A stretch of DNA of 64,000 nucleotides, from positions 81,299 to 145,298 of the forward strand of contig JBFHFS010000005.1 of assembly GCA_041583495.1 (NCBI GenBank), written 5' to 3'. Below, piece by piece: positions 46,270 through 55,582 of this stretch. The DNA comes from JBFHFS01 sp041583495. Lineage in GTDB: Bacteria > Bacteroidota > Bacteroidia > Bacteroidales > Marinilabiliaceae. The notes below the pieces were generated by a model that was given only the letters and a program-made list of their open reading frames with translations, did not search any database and had not been told where the DNA came from. The translations under genes and the position numbers were made by a program. How positions within the stretch are numbered: position 1 is the first letter of the stretch; the number at the start of each line of letters is the position of its first letter.

Positions 46270-49200
46270 ATGATGTGGAGTCATAAGATTTCAGTTCTTA
46301 AAAGCCATCTGTCTTTAAAGGTATGGCAAAACAACCATTTCCTTTCAGGAAATAGGAAATCAAAATTTGGTGGTTTTATAAGAAAGCTGAAAAGTACTAT
46401 TAGTCCGATAGCGATAGCTTTTTTAATGCTCCTTTTTCTGACACATCATGCTTTTGGTCAATCCGAGGTTCGTATTGCCTGTGTGGGGAATAGCATTACC
46501 TATGGTGCAAGGATAGAAAACAGGGAGGTTAACAGCTTTCCTGCGCAATTAGCTTCTATGTTGGGCGAGGGCTATGAGGTTCGTAATTTTGGCAAAAGTG
46601 GAACGACTTTGTTACGCAAAGGGAATTTGCCTTACCGGGACTGCAGGGAATATAGGCAGGCTCTTGATTTTCAACCCGACCTAGTTTTCATCAAATTGGG
46701 CACAAACGATACCAAGCCTGTAAACCGGGGATTTTTGGATTCGGATTATATACAGGATTACAAAGACCTGATAGCCTCGTTTAAAAGCCTGCCATCAGCC
46801 CCACGGGTAGTCCTTCTGGTGCCTGTTCCTGTATTTTCAAATGATACCAATGGGATCAATTCTGTCGCGCTGACCCAAAAGATAATTCCAATGGTTCGGC
46901 AAGTTGCCTATGAAACCGGTTGTGAAGTCGTGAATTTATATAACCTGTTGATAGACTCTTCTGAGCTAATTCCTGATAACGTACACCCCAATGCTGAAGG
47001 TGCTGGCATAATTGCCAGAAGAATTGGTGAATTTGTTAAGATGAAAACAGAAGCTTCTTTTAGGATTTCTGACTCATTGCCAAAAGATGCCCATTTGTTT
47101 AATTTTTTTGGATTTTCAGGATACGATTTTACATTCAAAGGTAAAAATGCAAAGGTTGTTGTCCCTAAAAAAACGGCTCCTGGTCATCCATGGGTGTGGC
47201 GTGCCCGTTTTTGGGGGCATGAGCCTCAGACTGATATTGCACTTTTGGAAAGAGGGTTTCATATTGCTTACTGTGATGTTGCAGAGTTGTTTGGAAATGA
47301 TGAGGCCCTATCTGTTTGGGATGGATTCTATCAAATGCTAACAAACGCCGGTTTGGCAAAAAAATCAATTATGGAAGGGATGAGCCGGGGTGGTGTTTAT
47401 ATTTACCGGTGGGCAGTCACCTTCCCGGAGCGGGTGGCCGGCATCTATGCCGATGCCCCTGTGCTCGATCTGAAAAGCTGGCCGGGAGGTAAAGGGATTG
47501 GAAATGGAAGCCCTTCGACATGGAGCACTTTTTTAAAGGATTTTGATTTTAAATCGGAAGAAGATGCCCTGGCTTTTAAAGGGAATCCGGTCGACCTGGC
47601 AGAAAAAATAGCTAAAATAGGGTTCCCCATGTTGCACGTGGTTGGTGATGCTGATGATGTGGTGCCTGTTTCAGAAAATACAGGACCTTTTGAGCAGAGG
47701 GTTAAAAAAGAGGGTGGGGCCATTAAAGTAATTTACAAACCGGGCATTGGACATCATCCCCATAGTCTGCAAAACCCTCAGCCCATTATTGATTTTGTAT
47801 TGATGGCGACAGATTACCTGGCTATACAAGAGATGATTCCCACTCCATCAACACCTCAATTAAGATGGCAACAACAGGAGCGGTTGATGTTTATCCATTT
47901 TGCCCCAAATACGTGGACTGGTTTGAGCCAGGACGATAACTCCCTCCCATTAAACAGAATCAATCCAGAGAAACTTAATACCGACCAATGGTGTGAGGTC
48001 GCTAAATCGTGGGGTGCTAAAATGATTGTTTTTGTGGCGAAACATTCCGGAGGTTTTTGTTGGTGGCAAACCAATACAACCGATTACGGTGCTAGGAATA
48101 TTCCATGGAGGGATGGTAAAGGGGATTTACTGGCGGATATATCCAAATCGTGTGATAAATACGGGTTGGACTTAGGTGTTTATATATACCCTGGTGATAA
48201 AACCTGGGGAGCAGGCCTTGGAAGTGGGGGTAAGACAAAAGACCCGTCAAAGCAGGAAGCATATAACAAAGTCTTTCGTCAGCAGTTAACCGAGGTGTTA
48301 TCGAAGTACAAACCGATGAAGGAGGTGTGGTTTGATGGAAGTTGCGTCATCGATATTTCAGATATACTTGAAAAATATGCTGGTGATGCGGTCATCTTTC
48401 AGGGACCACAGGCCACTATTCGTTGGGTTGGCAACGAAAGAGGGATTGCTCCTTATCCCAACTGGTACACAGTGAAGAAATCAGTTCTTAACACCGGACG
48501 GTCTACTGCTTTGACTTCCGATCCGGATGGCGAGGATTATGCCCCGGTAGAGGTTGATGTCCCTTTTTTGATGAACAATAAATCGTACCGATGGTTTTGG
48601 GCGCCGAATACTGACAGCATGCTCTTAAGTGTTCCCGCATTGATGGATATTCACCAGAAATCGGTTGGGAGAGGGAGCGTTTTATTGCTGAATTCGACTC
48701 CTGATACTACGGGGCTAATTCCAAAATCACATGTAAAAAGATACAAAGCTTTTGGTAAAGAACTGAACAATAGGTTTAAAAACCCGATCGCCACAACAAG
48801 TGGTTTCGGATATGTTTTGGAGATGGATTTGGGTAAGCCCAAGGCGGTTAACTATATGGTTTTAGGAGAGGATATCGCCAAGGGGCAGCGTGTTCGGAAG
48901 TATGAATTGGAAGGTTACAGTGGAGGTCAGTGGGTGAGGATTAAAGATGGTTCATCAATTGGGAACAAAAGGATTGAGGAGTTCCCAACAATTGAAGTTT
49001 CAAAGGTCAGGCTAAGAATCATGGAAGCGGTAGCGACGCCAATTATCAGTACGTTTAGTTTGTACCACAGCAAAAAGATGCATGCTTATGTTAGTCAATC
49101 TTCTCAATCTGATATCCCTATTACAATTGGAGACTGGGCCAGCAGTAATTTCAATTTAGAATGGCAAGATTATTCCGTTGACCTGACGCCCTACCTGATA

Positions 49201-49488
49201 GAGTATGTTGGGCAGGTTGAACTGAAATTCCATGTTGCTGATCATGACCGGGCCTTTGAGAAACGTGATACAGGAGGATATGGCCTTGAGTTGAAAGACA
49301 GTTATTTTGAGATTAATGGGGAAATTGTGCCAGGAGCTGTTTCCGAAAAGGGCAATAATACATATCTAATCAATCATTCACAGCATATAACCAAAGGCGA
49401 TAAAGTGTCGATTTTCTTTAAAACGAAAGTGAAGACCAGGCCTGGTCGTTCTGTCGGGATTATTGAATTAAAGAAGATCGAATTTTAA
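46270..49488 (+). CDS. Trifunctional fusion: SGNH esterase - alpha/beta-hydrolase esterase - GH29 fucosidase
   Basis: 1072 residues from the ATG at 46270; the frame opens at 46219 but the 17 extra residues are polar and unconserved-looking. The signal helix is late (about 43-63, ISPIAIAFLMLLFLTHHAFG). SGNH domain (about 68-250): Ser75 in CVGNSITYG, LGTNDTKP, DNVHPNAEG. Alpha/beta-hydrolase (about 265-510): Ser372 in EGMSRGGVYIY, GDADDVVP, GHHPHSL. GH29 domain from about 530: 'MIVFVAKHSGGFCWWQTNTT' and the nucleophile Asp689 in EVWFDGSC; it resembles the GH29-B-like enzyme at 28248, including a discoidin-like domain. About 110 more residues form a beta-rich C-terminal domain. One polypeptide thus holds two potential deacylases and a fucosidase, as expected for stripping esterified fucose branches. 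The activities are inferred; the fusion is directly visible, without internal stops. Confidence 0.88.
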   Translation: MMWSHKISVLKSHLSLKVWQNNHFLSGNRKSKFGGFIRKLKSTISPIAIAFLMLLFLTHHAFGQSEVRIACVGNSITYGARIENREVNSFPAQLASMLGEGYEVRNFGKSGTTLLRKGNLPYRDCREYRQALDFQPDLVFIKLGTNDTKPVNRGFLDSDYIQDYKDLIASFKSLPSAPRVVLLVPVPVFSNDTNGINSVALTQKIIPMVRQVAYETGCEVVNLYNLLIDSSELIPDNVHPNAEGAGIIARRIGEFVKMKTEASFRISDSLPKDAHLFNFFGFSGYDFTFKGKNAKVVVPKKTAPGHPWVWRARFWGHEPQTDIALLERGFHIAYCDVAELFGNDEALSVWDGFYQMLTNAGLAKKSIMEGMSRGGVYIYRWAVTFPERVAGIYADAPVLDLKSWPGGKGIGNGSPSTWSTFLKDFDFKSEEDALAFKGNPVDLAEKIAKIGFPMLHVVGDADDVVPVSENTGPFEQRVKKEGGAIKVIYKPGIGHHPHSLQNPQPIIDFVLMATDYLAIQEMIPTPSTPQLRWQQQERLMFIHFAPNTWTGLSQDDNSLPLNRINPEKLNTDQWCEVAKSWGAKMIVFVAKHSGGFCWWQTNTTDYGARNIPWRDGKGDLLADISKSCDKYGLDLGVYIYPGDKTWGAGLGSGGKTKDPSKQEAYNKVFRQQLTEVLSKYKPMKEVWFDGSCVIDISDILEKYAGDAVIFQGPQATIRWVGNERGIAPYPNWYTVKKSVLNTGRSTALTSDPDGEDYAPVEVDVPFLMNNKSYRWFWAPNTDSMLLSVPALMDIHQKSVGRGSVLLLNSTPDTTGLIPKSHVKRYKAFGKELNNRFKNPIATTSGFGYVLEMDLGKPKAVNYMVLGEDIAKGQRVRKYELEGYSGGQWVRIKDGSSIGNKRIEEFPTIEVSKVRLRIMEAVATPIISTFSLYHSKKMHAYVSQSSQSDIPITIGDWASSNFNLEWQDYSVDLTPYLIEYVGQVELKFHVADHDRAFEKRDTGGYGLELKDSYFEINGEIVPGAVSEKGNNTYLINHSQHITKGDKVSIFFKTKVKTRPGRSVGIIELKKIEF

Positions 49489-49508
49489 TCATCATTAAAA
49501 AGCAAGTA

Positions 49509-52217
49509 ATGGAGATCGGCCGTACTAAATTAATTATAATACCTCTTCTCTTATTTTATTTTTTTGCACCTGTTTGTATTGGTGGGAACAGTGTGAAACT
49601 CAAAAATCACATGTTGGTTCGGAACGGTTTTGTCAATGCAGCTGATTACGGCTTTTCTCCGGAAGCCAGCGGTAAAGAGAATGTAGTTGCATTGCAAAAA
49701 GCAGTCGACAAAGGAGGGACAATTGTTGTAAGTATGCCAGGAACTTATGAAATGGCGGGTACTGTTTACATTGGCAGTAACACGTCATTAGAGTTCGGGA
49801 ATAATGTTTTTTTGAAAAAGGTTAGTGAGGAAGGGGGGTTTACACATGTTCTTTTAAACAAAGGAGCCTTGACAAAAACGTATGATGAACATATCTCCGT
49901 TGAAGGTTTAAATATAATTGTCAATGGGGTTGACAAAGGAATGACCGAAGTCTTTGGCCTTCGGGGGCAAATAGCGTTTTTCTATGTTAAGGATTTGAGG
50001 ATTGAACATTTTCGCTGTCTTGACCTGGCCAACGTCCAGTTTTGTATACATGTTTGTACTTTCGAAGACCTCCTCATAAATGATGTTATTATCCATGGGA
50101 AGAAAGATGGTGTCCATCTAGGAAAAGGAAACCGTTTCACTATAAAAAATGCCGTGTTTAAGTGTTTTGATGATGCGATTGCTTTAAATGCCCATGATTA
50201 CGCCACCTCAAATCCTGAGCTCGGATGGATCGAGAATGGGATTGTTGAAAATTGTTACGATCTGAATGAAGAGAAGACTACTGGCTATTTTTGCCGAATT
50301 TTGGCTGGGGGCTGGATTGACTGGAATCCGGGTATGGAAGTTCAGAATTCCGATGCAGTCGTTTCTAATGGAAGAATTTACCGGATAAAGGGCAATCCCG
50401 ATAATACGATATATAAATCAGTAACCCGGCCAGAACATGAAATAGGCAGCCAGGTGCTGGATGGAATTACGTGGGTGATGGTTCAGGATGACCCGGTTCA
50501 TTCTGCAGGTGTCCGAAACGTTTCTTTCCGCAATATCTTTCTGGAGAAGCCACGTACAGGGTTTTCTATCCATTTTGACAACGATAGGTATAGCCGCTCT
50601 TACTATCCCGGGGCAGAAATACCCATGCAAGAGCAGCTTACATTTGATAATATCCGGGTGTTGCATGATCAAACAATAAACCTTATATCGGTAAATACCC
50701 CGGTTGACGTATTCACGATCAGCAACTCCAGCATTAAGGACAATAAAATTAATTTTGGGGGTAATAAAGCTATGCCTGATTACTTAAAAACCAGGATTAA
50801 TATTTACGGATGCACATTCAAAAAGGATGGCGAGCTGCAGCTTGTTACCAATAGTGTGGAAGGCAAGGAAATTTTTCTGAAAACATCTTCCAATATTGAG
50901 GTAAACGACAGCTTTTCGGCAACGGTTATTCCCGGGGGAGGGAAGATTGTTGTAGAATCGGATTTGACAGGACTAAAGGACCGATCGGTTGTTTCCGCCA
51001 CCACTCAACAAGAAATAATAAGCCCCGTTTGGCAACTAGGCAGAAATCCATTAACGCCATCAATGAAACGTGGTGAAATGGAATTGGCAGATGGAATAAT
51101 CAAATTTGACGGGACCAATTCATTGGTTTTTCCATTGACAATACTTGGGGAACAGAGGGATTTTACCATTGAGTTCGAAGTGAAAAAAGCTGACGACATC
51201 TCATCCCAGGATCAGATTTGTCTGGTTTCTAATGCTGAAGAAGAAAGCAAGGTTGGCTTTGGCTTGAGATATTTCCCCCCGGATTACAATGCCGTTTGGG
51301 TGATGACCAACGGGTACCGTACGGTTGAAAAAAGACATTTTCTGGGAAATGACTTTTTGAAGGTTACCCTCATTGTTAAGGATCAAGAGTTGATGGTTTT
51401 TAAAGATGGTGTATTAATGGCAACAACTTCGGCCATTAAACGAAGTGCTTCTCCTTTGGTTTTTGGGGAAGCGAAACAGACATTGAGCAAACCCCTCGAA
51501 GTGCGCAATATTAAAATATATGATGATGCGGTTTTTCCTCCCGGGTTTAGCGAAAGTGACGATAGGATGTATTTCTGCAGTGGTGCGAATTACTTCATTG
51601 AACGTGCAACAATCAAAGATGAAAAACGTCCCAGGATATTGGTCGTGGGGAATTCAATTTCGATGGGGTACCGTCAATACATCTCTAAATATTTTGAGGG
51701 CAGAGCCTATGTTGATTACTGGGTTGGGGGGAGCACTGATCAGATAGAGGGCGAAAATTCGGAGGGAAAGATTGCCTGGCAAGGGGTTCTTGCCAATGGA
51801 CCATATGATGTGGTGACCTGGAACTCAATGGCCTTACATTATTGGCAATACCCTGAACGCTTAGCAGAGGATAAGCTTGTGCCTCAAATGACAGAGGCTG
51901 TAAGATATTTAAAAGAAATAGCCCCGAAAACCCAATTCATTTGGGTTAAAACTACCCCTTTAACGATTTCAGAAAAAGGGAAACCAACCATTATTAATGA
52001 AGTGAAATCAGCCCGGATAGTGAAATTTAACCAGATGACTGATGAAATCATGCAGAAGCATGGTTTTTCCGAGGTCGATCTCTATAACGTTTGTGAGAGA
52101 AACCTTGATGAAGCTTCATCTGACGGCATTCATTGGAAAGCCGGTGCGTACCAATTGATGGCTGATGAAATAATCCAGGAAATTGAACAGTGCCTCCCGA
52201 AGGAACATATCAAGTAG
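49509..52217 (+). CDS. Fusion: GH28-like beta-helix - LamG-like - SGNH esterase
   Basis: 902 residues with a signal peptide (about 1-24). A polygalacturonase-like right-handed beta-helix covers about 38-450 (NAADYGFSPEASGKENVVAL, GKKDGVHLGKGNRFTIKNAV, FDDAIALNAHD, whose paired Asp and the HLGK context recall GH28 catalytic loops). A LamG-like beta-sandwich covers about 525-670 (FDGTNSLVFPLTILGEQRDF, FTIEFEVKKADD). The last ~195 residues are an SGNH domain: Ser716 in LVVGNSISMGY, WNSMALHYW (Asn/His block) and SSDGIHWKAGAYQ. A chain-cutting or exo-acting uronidase joined to a deacylase would fit an esterified polymer. The gene starts 20 bases after the preceding fusion gene, so they share a transcript. 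Confidence 0.82.
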   Translation: MEIGRTKLIIIPLLLFYFFAPVCIGGNSVKLKNHMLVRNGFVNAADYGFSPEASGKENVVALQKAVDKGGTIVVSMPGTYEMAGTVYIGSNTSLEFGNNVFLKKVSEEGGFTHVLLNKGALTKTYDEHISVEGLNIIVNGVDKGMTEVFGLRGQIAFFYVKDLRIEHFRCLDLANVQFCIHVCTFEDLLINDVIIHGKKDGVHLGKGNRFTIKNAVFKCFDDAIALNAHDYATSNPELGWIENGIVENCYDLNEEKTTGYFCRILAGGWIDWNPGMEVQNSDAVVSNGRIYRIKGNPDNTIYKSVTRPEHEIGSQVLDGITWVMVQDDPVHSAGVRNVSFRNIFLEKPRTGFSIHFDNDRYSRSYYPGAEIPMQEQLTFDNIRVLHDQTINLISVNTPVDVFTISNSSIKDNKINFGGNKAMPDYLKTRINIYGCTFKKDGELQLVTNSVEGKEIFLKTSSNIEVNDSFSATVIPGGGKIVVESDLTGLKDRSVVSATTQQEIISPVWQLGRNPLTPSMKRGEMELADGIIKFDGTNSLVFPLTILGEQRDFTIEFEVKKADDISSQDQICLVSNAEEESKVGFGLRYFPPDYNAVWVMTNGYRTVEKRHFLGNDFLKVTLIVKDQELMVFKDGVLMATTSAIKRSASPLVFGEAKQTLSKPLEVRNIKIYDDAVFPPGFSESDDRMYFCSGANYFIERATIKDEKRPRILVVGNSISMGYRQYISKYFEGRAYVDYWVGGSTDQIEGENSEGKIAWQGVLANGPYDVVTWNSMALHYWQYPERLAEDKLVPQMTEAVRYLKEIAPKTQFIWVKTTPLTISEKGKPTIINEVKSARIVKFNQMTDEIMQKHGFSEVDLYNVCERNLDEASSDGIHWKAGAYQLMADEIIQEIEQCLPKEHIK

Positions 52218-52264
52218 ATTAGGAAAAAGGTAAAGATTAATAATGCAAGACTAAAGGATTAGAT

Positions 52265-54832
52265 ATGAAGAAAGAACGAAATTATTTATTCCTGGTATTC
52301 ATTGTTTTTATGATTCAATACTCCTGTATACAGAAGGAAGATATGGTTCGTGAACGGATAAATTTTAATCGGGACTGGAAATATTTTCAGGGTGATCATG
52401 ATGGTGCCGAACTCTTTGCATACGATGATGGGGTCTGGGACAAAATAAATATACCCCACAGTTTTAGTACTCCGTATTTTCAAACCGGGTTTTGGTATAG
52501 CGGGTATGGCTGGTACCGTAAGAGTTTTGAGGTTTCTGAAAACTGGCTAGGGAAAAAGCTATTCATTGAATTTGAAGGCGCTTTTAGGGATGCTGAAGTT
52601 TTTGTAAACGGTCAATTGGCTGGCACCCATCAAAGTGGTTATACCGGCTTTTCGGTGGATATAACAGATTTCATCCATGGTGGAACGAATGTATTGGCGG
52701 TTAGACTTAATAACCTATGGAATTCACAATTGGCTCCACGTGGTGGTGACCATATCTTCCCAGGGGGAATTTACAGGGATGTTTACCTGGTTGTGACTAA
52801 CCCTGCCCATATTACCTGGTATGGCACTTTTGTAACAACCCCGCAAGTCTCAAAAGAACAAGCGGTAGTGAATATCAAAACAGAGGTTAAGAACGATTCT
52901 AAGATTGGAAAAACATACGAACTTAAGACAACTATATTTGACCCTGACAACAAAGAGGTTGATTCATTTTCCAGTTCATTGGAAATTGATGCAGGACAAA
53001 CTTGTGCTTTCGACCAGACGGGACACCCGATGGATAATCCGCAACTTTGGCATCCCAAACACCCATATTTGTATAAAGCTGTGAGTGAGTTATACGATGC
53101 TCAACACCTGATCGATCGTTACAAAACAACATTTGGCCTCCGTTGGATGGAGTGGTATGCAGACAAAGGTTTTTTCTTGAATGGGGAGCATTATTATTTT
53201 AAAGGTGCGAATGTTCATCAGGACCATGCTGGTTGGGCTAATGCTGTTACCAATGCTGGTTTCCTGAGGGATGTTCGGATGATAAAAGATGCCGGAATGG
53301 ATTTTATCCGTGCCTCACATTATCCTCATGATCCATCCTTTTCAGATGCTTGTGATAGTTTGGGAATATTATTCCTGCAGGAAAATAATTTCTGGTCCTG
53401 CGGAATCCGGGGTGACGGCTGCTGGTATACTGGTGATGGAGCATATCCCCCGGGAGAGGAAGACCGTCTTCCATTCGAAGCCAGTGTAAAAACCAGTCTG
53501 GAAGAAATGATCCGTATTCATCGCAATCATCCTTCAATTATTGCCTGGAGTATGAGCAACGAACCTTTTTTTACTCAAAAAAGTACTTTGCCCACGGTTA
53601 GAGAATTTATGAAAGAACTGGTTGATTTATCCCATCAGTTGGACCCCAGCCGGAAAGTAGTTGTGGGTGGTGTCCAACGAGGCGATCTGGATAAAACCGG
53701 TGATATTGCCGGATACAATGGAGACGGGGCACGTTTGTTCATAAACCCTGGAGTTCCGAATATAGTGACAGAGTATGGCTCGACCATTGAAGACCGCCCC
53801 GGCACTTATGCTCCCGGGTGGGGTGACCTTCAGAAAGAACAATATAGCTGGCGGAGTGGCCAGGCAATCTGGTGCGCATTCGATTACGGGACGCATATTG
53901 GAGATGGTAAATTCGGGCATATGGGAATGATCGACTATTACCGAATTCCTAAACGAATGTGGTATTGGTATCGCAACGAATACCTTCAGATCCCTCCTCC
54001 CGAATGGCCCGAAAGCGGGGTCCCTGCAGCATTACAAATCTCAGCAGATAAAACGGTGATAAATAGTACAGATGGGACTGACGACGTGCATTTAACAGTT
54101 ACTGTAATAGACAAAGACGGTAAGCCAATAAATAATTGCCCCAATGTTACACTCATAGTTGAGTCAGGTCCTGGGAGATTTCCCACCGGGAAACAAATTA
54201 CTTTCAGTGCAGACTCTGAAGTGGTTATTCGGGATGGGAAAGCGGCCATTGAGTTTCGTTCATATTATGGAGGAAAAACGGTCATCAAAGCCCATTCGGA
54301 AAATTTAAAAGATGGAATTGTTAACATCACAACGAAGGGAAAACCAGAATATGTCGAAAACAAATCAATTGAACCCAAAGATCTTTATTATAGGGCTTAT
54401 CGATCTCCCCAAGTGATTAATAAAAAGGAAAATGGATTAAACCTGGCATCCATGAAACCTACAAGGACTAGCAGCGAGTTGACAGGTCATGCAGCAAGGT
54501 TAGGTAATGATAATGATATTACAACTTTTTGGGCAGCAAATCATGAAAAGGACGAAGGTTGGTGGCAGGTTGATCTGGAGGCAATTCAATCGATAGACAA
54601 AGTCGACCTTTATTTTCCAACAGCAGGAAATTACCGGTATTCTGTATCTGTCTCAGAAGATGCAAATGGGTGGAAAATGATTGCTAACCAACTGAATAAC
54701 CATTTGGAATACAAAGTTAAAAAATTTAGGTTGGAGCAAGGTCTAAAAGGCCGTTTTTTAAGAGTCGACTTTGCTAAACCCTCTCCAAGACAGAAGTTTG
54801 AGTTGTCTGAAATAGAGGTGTTTGCAGAATAA
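52265..54832 (+). CDS. GH2 beta-galactosidase-type lipoprotein with discoidin-like C-terminus
   Basis: 855 residues; the N-terminus up to SC (about residue 19) is lipoprotein-like. The domain order is GH2 sugar-binding (RINFNRDWKYFQGDHDGAEL, GTHQSGYTGFSVDITDFI), Ig-like, TIM barrel with acid/base Glu433 (SMSNEPFF) and nucleophile Glu503 (IVTEYGST), then an Ig-like region (about 575-690, VTVIDKDGKPINNCPNVTL). A discoidin/CBM32-like domain covers about 735-855 (RLGNDNDITTFWAANHEKDE, WWQVDLEAIQSIDKVDLYFP). It should remove beta-linked galactose or a related sugar from oligosaccharides at the cell surface. It starts 47 bases after the beta-helix fusion gene, probably in the same transcript. Confidence 0.9.
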   Translation: MKKERNYLFLVFIVFMIQYSCIQKEDMVRERINFNRDWKYFQGDHDGAELFAYDDGVWDKINIPHSFSTPYFQTGFWYSGYGWYRKSFEVSENWLGKKLFIEFEGAFRDAEVFVNGQLAGTHQSGYTGFSVDITDFIHGGTNVLAVRLNNLWNSQLAPRGGDHIFPGGIYRDVYLVVTNPAHITWYGTFVTTPQVSKEQAVVNIKTEVKNDSKIGKTYELKTTIFDPDNKEVDSFSSSLEIDAGQTCAFDQTGHPMDNPQLWHPKHPYLYKAVSELYDAQHLIDRYKTTFGLRWMEWYADKGFFLNGEHYYFKGANVHQDHAGWANAVTNAGFLRDVRMIKDAGMDFIRASHYPHDPSFSDACDSLGILFLQENNFWSCGIRGDGCWYTGDGAYPPGEEDRLPFEASVKTSLEEMIRIHRNHPSIIAWSMSNEPFFTQKSTLPTVREFMKELVDLSHQLDPSRKVVVGGVQRGDLDKTGDIAGYNGDGARLFINPGVPNIVTEYGSTIEDRPGTYAPGWGDLQKEQYSWRSGQAIWCAFDYGTHIGDGKFGHMGMIDYYRIPKRMWYWYRNEYLQIPPPEWPESGVPAALQISADKTVINSTDGTDDVHLTVTVIDKDGKPINNCPNVTLIVESGPGRFPTGKQITFSADSEVVIRDGKAAIEFRSYYGGKTVIKAHSENLKDGIVNITTKGKPEYVENKSIEPKDLYYRAYRSPQVINKKENGLNLASMKPTRTSSELTGHAARLGNDNDITTFWAANHEKDEGWWQVDLEAIQSIDKVDLYFPTAGNYRYSVSVSEDANGWKMIANQLNNHLEYKVKKFRLEQGLKGRFLRVDFAKPSPRQKFELSEIEVFAE

Positions 54833-55582
54833 TAGGTTGTTCTCCTGGACATTCTCTGCTTAATTGAGAAGCCCAAAAAGGTGGAGCAATTGGCGTTTAT
54901 GGCTTAATAGGGGAACAAATAGAAATGAGGGTGTTCGAATTTCTAAAAAACAATCATAATAGAATAAGGAAACGCAACGCATTTTTTCGAGTTGAGCAAA
55001 ATTGACTCGTCCCCGGATAGACCGACAGGGTTAGTGTCTCAATTAGCAACACTTTCCTCAATTGGTTAATATTCACCATTCTTTCTAATTGACTTCTGGT
55101 GAGGTTCTTGCGGGGTTGTCAATTCCTGGGAGTCATAGCTTTTTCATAGATTGGAAAAATCGGTAAAGTTGCCGATTATCAGGTATTTGAACAACTATCT
55201 GGGGCGTTTAATTGTTAAAAAACAATGGATTACATTATTGCTTGACGGACTTTTGAAAAATGGAGATGCAAGATTTAAATATCAAGCAGTTACGAAGTTT
55301 AAATTAAATTAATTCCGGTTTCCCAGACAGCAATGAAGAGGGTAAACCCTTGGATGCCTAAAAGCAAATATTATTTTGCGTGTCCCAAATTTGATTGGAC
55401 AAAAGAGCTTCGTTTAGGCGTGTTATCGTGGAATATGATTGATTTATTACCTAAAATGAAGGATTCCTTATAATGGAAATGAACCAATAAGGTTATTTTT
55501 GTGTAGCTGTAATCTTAGGTGTTAAGCCTAACCAATTTCAGATTCACAGGCCAATAATTGATAGATCTAAAAACCATTTACA
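54833..55582. other. 750-base intergenic region
   Basis: No gene, tRNA or recognisable mobile element was found. A 6-bp perfect inverted repeat, AATCGG and CCGATT with an 8-base loop, lies near 55158-55177; CGAGT/ACTCG near 54985-55010 is weaker. The region separates the GH2 gene from the propeller GH and may hold the start of a new transcript, though I could not find a clear TAnnTTTG element. Confidence 0.5.
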
